NCBI GenBank assembly: GCA_031285645.1
Contig: JAITVU010000399.1
Coordinates: 1 to 6,350, forward strand
Source: Oscillospiraceae bacterium
GTDB lineage: Bacteria > Bacillota > Clostridia > Oscillospirales > Ruminococcaceae
Direction of reading: 5' to 3'
DNA: 6,350 nt
The translations under genes were made by a program, and so were the position numbers. Below the pieces are notes generated by a model. The model saw only the letters and a list, made by a program, of their open reading frames with translations. It ran no database searches and was not told where the DNA came from. Shown one piece after another: positions 5,862 through 6,350 of this stretch. Each line of letters begins with the position of its first letter. Positions within the stretch are counted from its first letter, which is position 1.

Positions 5862-5887
5862 AAGCTTGTTGCTCATGCCGCAACAGG
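5862..5887 (+). repeat. Stem-loop direct repeat, copy 1
   Basis: This 26-bp unit matches 5909-5934 at all but two positions. It forms a hairpin CTTGTTGC (5865-5872) with GCAACAGG (5880-5887), one wobble pair, and the 7-nt loop TCATGCC. The two differences from copy 2 lie opposite each other in the stem. TTGC can instead pair leftward with GCAA at 5854-5857. Confidence 0.75.
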
Positions 5888-5908
5888 GCAAAGCACTGCT
5901 GTGCAGCG

Positions 5909-5934
5909 AAGCTTGTCGCTCATGCCGCGACAGG
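5909..5934 (+). repeat. Stem-loop direct repeat, copy 2
   Basis: This is the second copy, starting 47 bp after the first. The hairpin is CTTGTCGC (5912-5919) with GCGACAGG (5927-5934) and the identical TCATGCC loop. A T:A pair in copy 1 is C:G here, so pairing is kept. The segment can also pair leftward, AGCG (5905-5908) with CGCT (5917-5920). A small hairpin GCAC-TGCT-GTGC (5893-5904) lies between the copies. Confidence 0.75.
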
Positions 5935-5936
5935 CA

Positions 5937-5962
5937 CTTCCTTTGTCTCGTCACAAAGGAAG
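5937..5962. repeat. Perfect 10-bp hairpin
   Basis: CTTCCTTTGT (5937-5946) and ACAAAGGAAG (5953-5962) form a perfect stem with a CTCGTC loop, immediately after repeat copy 2. No T-run follows on either strand, so it is not an ordinary terminator. It appears to belong to the same repeat cluster. Confidence 0.75.
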
Positions 5963-5971
5963 CAAAGGACG

Positions 5972-5992
5972 CCGGGAGGGGCCACCTCCCGG
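5972..5992. repeat. Perfect 8-bp GC-rich hairpin
   Basis: CCGGGAGG (5972-5979) and CCTCCCGG (5985-5992) enclose GGCCA. It is very stable and stands 9 nt after the previous hairpin. No T-run follows. A weaker inverted repeat, CCCGG/CCGGG (5998-6002 and 6013-6017), comes next. Confidence 0.75.
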
Positions 5993-6065
5993 ACCCGCCC
6001 GGATATGGATAACCGGGAAAATTAAAGAGTTTTGGTACGGATACCGTTGGAAGGGCCCTACCGCG

Positions 6066-6182
6066 CGCGTGTGGGTACACAGCGGGCATTGAAACGACGC
6101 GCTGCGGCGCGTCAACTTTCTACTCGCGCCCGCAGAACAGGGAAAAGAACATTAATTAAATGCGGGCGCTTTCGAACGCGCG
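6066..6182 (+). repeat. Dispersed repeat element, copy A (forward)
   Basis: This element has a diverged copy in opposite orientation at 6235-6350. Shared blocks in order are CGCGTGTGGG (6066-6075), 22 nt of little similarity, CGCGCTGCGGCGC (6098-6110), a short spacer, CTCGCGCCC (6123-6131), a purine-rich segment around GGGAAAAG, GGGCGCT (6164-6170) and ACGCGCG (6176-6182). It contains two hairpins: GACGCGC-TGCG-GCGCGTC (6096-6113), and GCGCCCGCA (6126-6134) with TGCGGGCGC (6161-6169) around a 26-nt AT-rich loop. No coding signal is convincing. The role is unknown. Confidence 0.65.
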
Positions 6183-6234
6183 TGGGGTAGTCATCATTCC
6201 GCCACCGTAAGCATGGCAGTCTGCCGCTGTGCCG

Positions 6235-6350
6235 CGCGCGTCAGAGAGCGCCCACAACTTTATTTTGCCCTTTTCCTCTTGCTTGTGGGCGCGAGCCAGA
6301 TTCGAGCGCCGCAGCGCGATTATCGGACTCACGCACAAAGCCCACACGCG
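6235..6350 (-). repeat. Dispersed repeat element, copy B (inverted, reaches the window edge)
   Basis: Read on the minus strand from 6350, it repeats the blocks of copy A in the same order: CGCGTGTGGG (6350-6341), exactly 22 nt, CGCGCTGCGGCGC (6318-6306), CTCGCGCCC (6295-6287), a GAGGAAAAG segment, GGGCGCT and ACGCGCG. Its long stem is GCGCCCACAA (6248-6257) with TTGTGGGCGC (6283-6292), so it differs from copy A yet still pairs. It may continue beyond the window. About 52 bp without recognised features separate the copies. Confidence 0.65.

Noticed and set aside
5862..5934. CRISPR array
   Set aside because: Only two repeat copies occur, with one 21-bp spacer that itself forms a hairpin, and no cas genes are nearby.
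5850..6092. 80-residue open frame on the plus strand, and an overlapping one on the minus strand (5841-6089)
   Set aside because: Both frames run straight through the hairpin repeats, have no ribosome site and show low-complexity composition. They are by-products of GC-rich palindromes.
6156..6347. 63-residue open frame on the minus strand
   Set aside because: It lies inside the inverted repeat pair, has no Shine-Dalgarno and no recognisable domain, and copy A does not preserve the frame as a separate gene.

Overview
The window looks like chromosome of a fairly GC-rich Clostridia-type Firmicute. Every confident start has a strong AGGAG-like Shine-Dalgarno, promoters match the sigma-70/sigma-A consensus, a yybP-ykoY riboswitch precedes mntP, and the transketolase is split into two genes as in many Clostridia. 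An Oscillospiraceae-like host is a guess from base composition and gene style, not a species call.

Layout. 72-416 (+) is a small single-domain cupin ending in a textbook terminator. 519-1199 (+) is an HD-domain phosphohydrolase of the YedJ/YpgQ type with its own short terminator. 1264-1839 (-) is the manganese exporter mntP, convergent to the HD gene. Its leader of about 320 nt runs from a consensus promoter (2195-2167) through a yybP-ykoY Mn2+ aptamer (2080-1991), an overlapping intrinsic terminator (1999-1965) and a second hairpin whose arm can pair with the terminator arm. 2411-3400 (-) is a radical SAM protein with extra C-terminal cysteines and no assignable substrate. Then come an FNR/CRP-type palindrome (3705-3722), a consensus promoter (3734-3762) and a two-gene transketolase operon (3865-4746 and 4803-5747, both +).

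The main anomaly is in that operon. The N-terminal subunit has a strong promoter, Shine-Dalgarno and start codon and a fully conserved thiamine-diphosphate site. Codon 21 is UAG, six codons before the conserved GHPG histidine, and no downstream start codon preserves that histidine. The partner gene has a disturbed start: two good Shine-Dalgarno sites each lead into a very short ORF, and neither serves the body of tktC. The operon is either decaying at both translation starts, affected by sequence error, or subject to recoding.

The last 600 bases (5748-6350) hold no credible gene but are packed with inverted repeats: a nested hairpin after tktC, two tandem stem-loop repeats whose arms change in a compensatory way, two strong GC-rich hairpins, and two diverged copies of an element of about 117 bp in inverted orientation, also with a compensated stem change. 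This looks like a cluster of dispersed, hairpin-forming repeats of unknown role.
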